A stretch of DNA of 64,000 nucleotides from positions 23,932,001 through 23,996,000 of the forward strand of contig NC_135240.1 of the NCBI RefSeq assembly GCF_947623445.1. Direction: 5' to 3'. Positions within the stretch are counted from its first letter, which is position 1. Each line of letters starts with the position of its first letter. The notes beneath the pieces are model-generated. The model made no database searches, was not told the origin of the DNA, and saw only the letters and a program-made list of their open reading frames with translations. The translations under genes were made by a program, and so were the position numbers. This document shows positions 62,601 to 64,000 of the stretch, piece after piece. The stretch comes from Clavelina lepadiformis (lineage: Eukaryota; Chordata; Ascidiacea; Aplousobranchia; Clavelinidae).

Positions 62601-63695
62601 TGAAGCATCTGACGTGGCTAATGCTGTACTGGATGGGTCTGACTGCATTATGTTGAGTGGAGAAACTGCCAAAGGTACACTATTTCTATTTTGTGTTCAA
62701 CATATACTGTAAATCGTTACATGTGTTAGCTTATGACAATTTTTTAAGACTGTAATTTGGAACACATTGCTTTTTTTTCAGGATCTTACCCTCTTGAATG
62801 TGTGAAGATGCAACATCAAATTGCCAGAGAAGCTGAGGCCTGTATTTTTCACCGAAAGGTGATATATGTCGTAGTTTATTCAACCATACCTTTGTCTGTT
62901 GGCCTTAATCAAACTAATAAAAATGTCAGAGTTCCCAAGCTAATATGGTTTGTCAATCTTCAAACAATTCAGTGTAGCTTAATGTTTGCTAAAGCACTTG
63001 TCCTTTAATTAATGCGTTGTCCACTACTTTTTTAATTTACGCTGTCTAGTGTTTACTTCTGCTGCTCTGCATCAGTTTACAGCTGGTTGATCAAAGATCG
63101 CTATGCATGAGTGCCTTAGGTTTATCAGGTCTTGTAACCACAGAAGTTTTGCATTATGGGCAACTAAAATTTCAAATTAGTATGGTGATATTCTATTTAG
63201 GTGTTTGAAGAATTGAGAATTTCCAGAGGTCTGGCCACTGAACCAACTGAGGCAATTGCCAGCGCCGTTGTTGAAGCTTCGTTCAAGTGTCACGCAGGTG
63301 GGCGCACATTTTTTTTGTAAAACCTTATCTAAAGAAGACATAAGATTAAGATGAAACGTTTGACTATTTTTCCACTTAATTTAAATATTTTCTGAAACTG
63401 ATAATTGAATTTGTTCTTTATTTAATGGTGCCAGTAATTATATTCAACATACAAAAGGATATAAAATAGTTAAAACTGTAGCATGCTGATTGATACAAGA
63501 GCGAGAACTGTAACGTTACAAAATTAATCAAACTAATTTCCTTTAGCTGGTATTATCGTCCTAACAAGATCTGGAAAGTCTGCTGCGCTCATTGCAAGCT
63601 ATCGGCCTCGTGCTCCTATTCTGACAGTCACTAGATTTGAACAAACTGCGCGTCAGCTTCATTTGTGGCGCGGATGCTTCCCGATTGTTTTCCAA
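59663..63695 (+). CDS. PKM: Pyruvate kinase, 5' ten coding exons (gene continues beyond the window)
   Basis: Exons: 59663-59807, 60312-60503, 60621-60793, 61512-61669, 61969-62089, 62260-62376, 62488-62674, 62782-62858, 63201-63297, 63547-63695. All are phase-matched, giving 472 codons of an expected 530 or so. It catalyses the last step of glycolysis, phosphoenolpyruvate plus ADP to pyruvate plus ATP, in the cytosol. Seen: the N-terminal [20 protein letters not shown] (phosphate and K+ contacts); ALDTKGPEVRTG; the B domain with FVDDGLISL and [26 protein letters not shown] (catalytic Lys); the signature [25 protein letters not shown] and [24 protein letters not shown]; and the start of the C domain. 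The last exon, with the fructose-bisphosphate loop, is not in the window, so allosteric type cannot be judged. A hAT element sits in the intron after exon 3. Confidence 0.96.
59885..60070. repeat. Dispersed repeat, copy 2, in the first pyruvate kinase intron
   Basis: Same-orientation relative of 45495-45690. Sequence outside the shared block differs, so it is a mobile or dispersed unit of unknown class. Confidence 0.7.
60806..61204. mobile_element. hAT-type MITE beside a pyruvate kinase splice donor
   Basis: The ends CAGGGGTGGGCAAAC and GTTTGCCCACGCCTG are imperfect inverted repeats, flanked by GTCTATGT (60798-60805 and 61205-61212). The 399-bp element lies 12 bases into the intron after exon 3. 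A second, internal copy of the left end is present at 61018-61079 (GGTGGGCAAAGTGCGCCTCG), so the element looks like a partial dimer. Confidence 0.88.
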
Positions 63696-63944
63696 GTTTG
63701 TTTTTTCTATAAAACCTAATTCTATTGCTCGTTGCTGCACAGCTAAATATTATCTTGTTTTTTCTGGTTACGAAATCAGGAAGTAAACTTTATGCTGAGT
63801 ATTTCCTTATCAAAATCTTAATCCTCGGATGGAGGAAAAATGTTAGTACTATTAAACTCGAGGATGATGCCCGAGAAATCTCCCGATTTTGTTGGGAACA
63901 AAGGAAGGCGTAGTTTACGCTTTGCGTAAGGCCATTACAACAGT

Positions 63945-64000
63945 AGCGTTTTATGGTATCGAACCCGCATCGCATTATTGCTGATCTCGCGTTTTAACCG
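63945..64000 (-). repeat. tRNA-derived SINE candidate, cut by the window edge
   Basis: On the minus strand, ACGCGAGATCAGCAATAATG followed by GCGGGTTCGATACC resembles a tRNA-type A-side and B box. It shares the GGGTTCGATACC core with 49545-49640. Confidence 0.4.

Noticed and set aside
1..64000. CRISPR arrays, operons with ribosome-binding sites, rRNA genes
   Set aside because: None seen; the window is eukaryotic nuclear DNA with spliceosomal introns.

Overview
The window is animal nuclear DNA. It is AT-rich by eye and its genes are split into many short exons with GT-AG (twice GC-AG) introns. The gene set (a sperm-type Na+/H+ exchanger of the SLC9C family, alpha-L-fucosidase, an SLC5 monocarboxylate-type symporter, a BBOX1-like oxygenase, pyruvate kinase, a sushi-domain receptor), compact spacing and abundance of hAT elements suggest an invertebrate deuterostome, most likely an ascidian tunicate. 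That assignment is inference from style and gene content; no sequence search was possible.

Layout. 1-1503 (+): 3' end of an SLC5 sodium/solute symporter. 5029-8972 (+): orphan class A GPCR with a very long third intracellular loop. 10547-13274 (-): complete alpha-L-fucosidase, six exons. 18165-21926 (+): SLC9C (sNHE) with an uninterrupted 1253-residue reading frame. 24558-34726 (+): a 19-exon gene joining a signal peptide, a long array of sushi (CCP) modules, a linker and a class A seven-helix receptor. 38158-48632: a block of nested transposons bounded by inverted repeats. 49015-54230 (-): complete 10-exon gamma-butyrobetaine-dioxygenase-like gene, with a transposon relic in one intron. 59663-63695 (+): pyruvate kinase, continuing past the window edge.

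Gene structures were built by hand, by joining exons at splice sites with matching phase. The fucosidase, BBOX1-like and sushi-GPCR models each close to an exact multiple of three with one start and one stop. The SLC5 and pyruvate kinase models are phase-consistent but cut by the window edges. The orphan GPCR has one unresolved junction before TM5 and no identified first exon.

Mobile DNA is the other theme. Six short hAT-type elements have recognisable terminal inverted repeats and perfect 8-bp target duplications (2021, 9174, 14538, 16737, 26016, 60806). There are also a TA-type MITE with near-perfect 55-bp ends (56609), a MITE with clustered GGTCAATT-like motifs (37151), a non-LTR retrotransposon relic, two tRNA-derived SINE candidates, and the three-layer nest at 38-48.6 kb (long inverted-repeat arms with an integrase pseudogene; a hAT inside; a two-gene transposase cassette inside the hAT).

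The most unusual item is the sushi-array/class A GPCR fusion. Its extracellular part is built from a repeating three-exon cassette, one exon of which also exists as an inverted copy about 6 kb away with both splice sites intact. The genes look like unrelated neighbours; nothing suggests a shared pathway.
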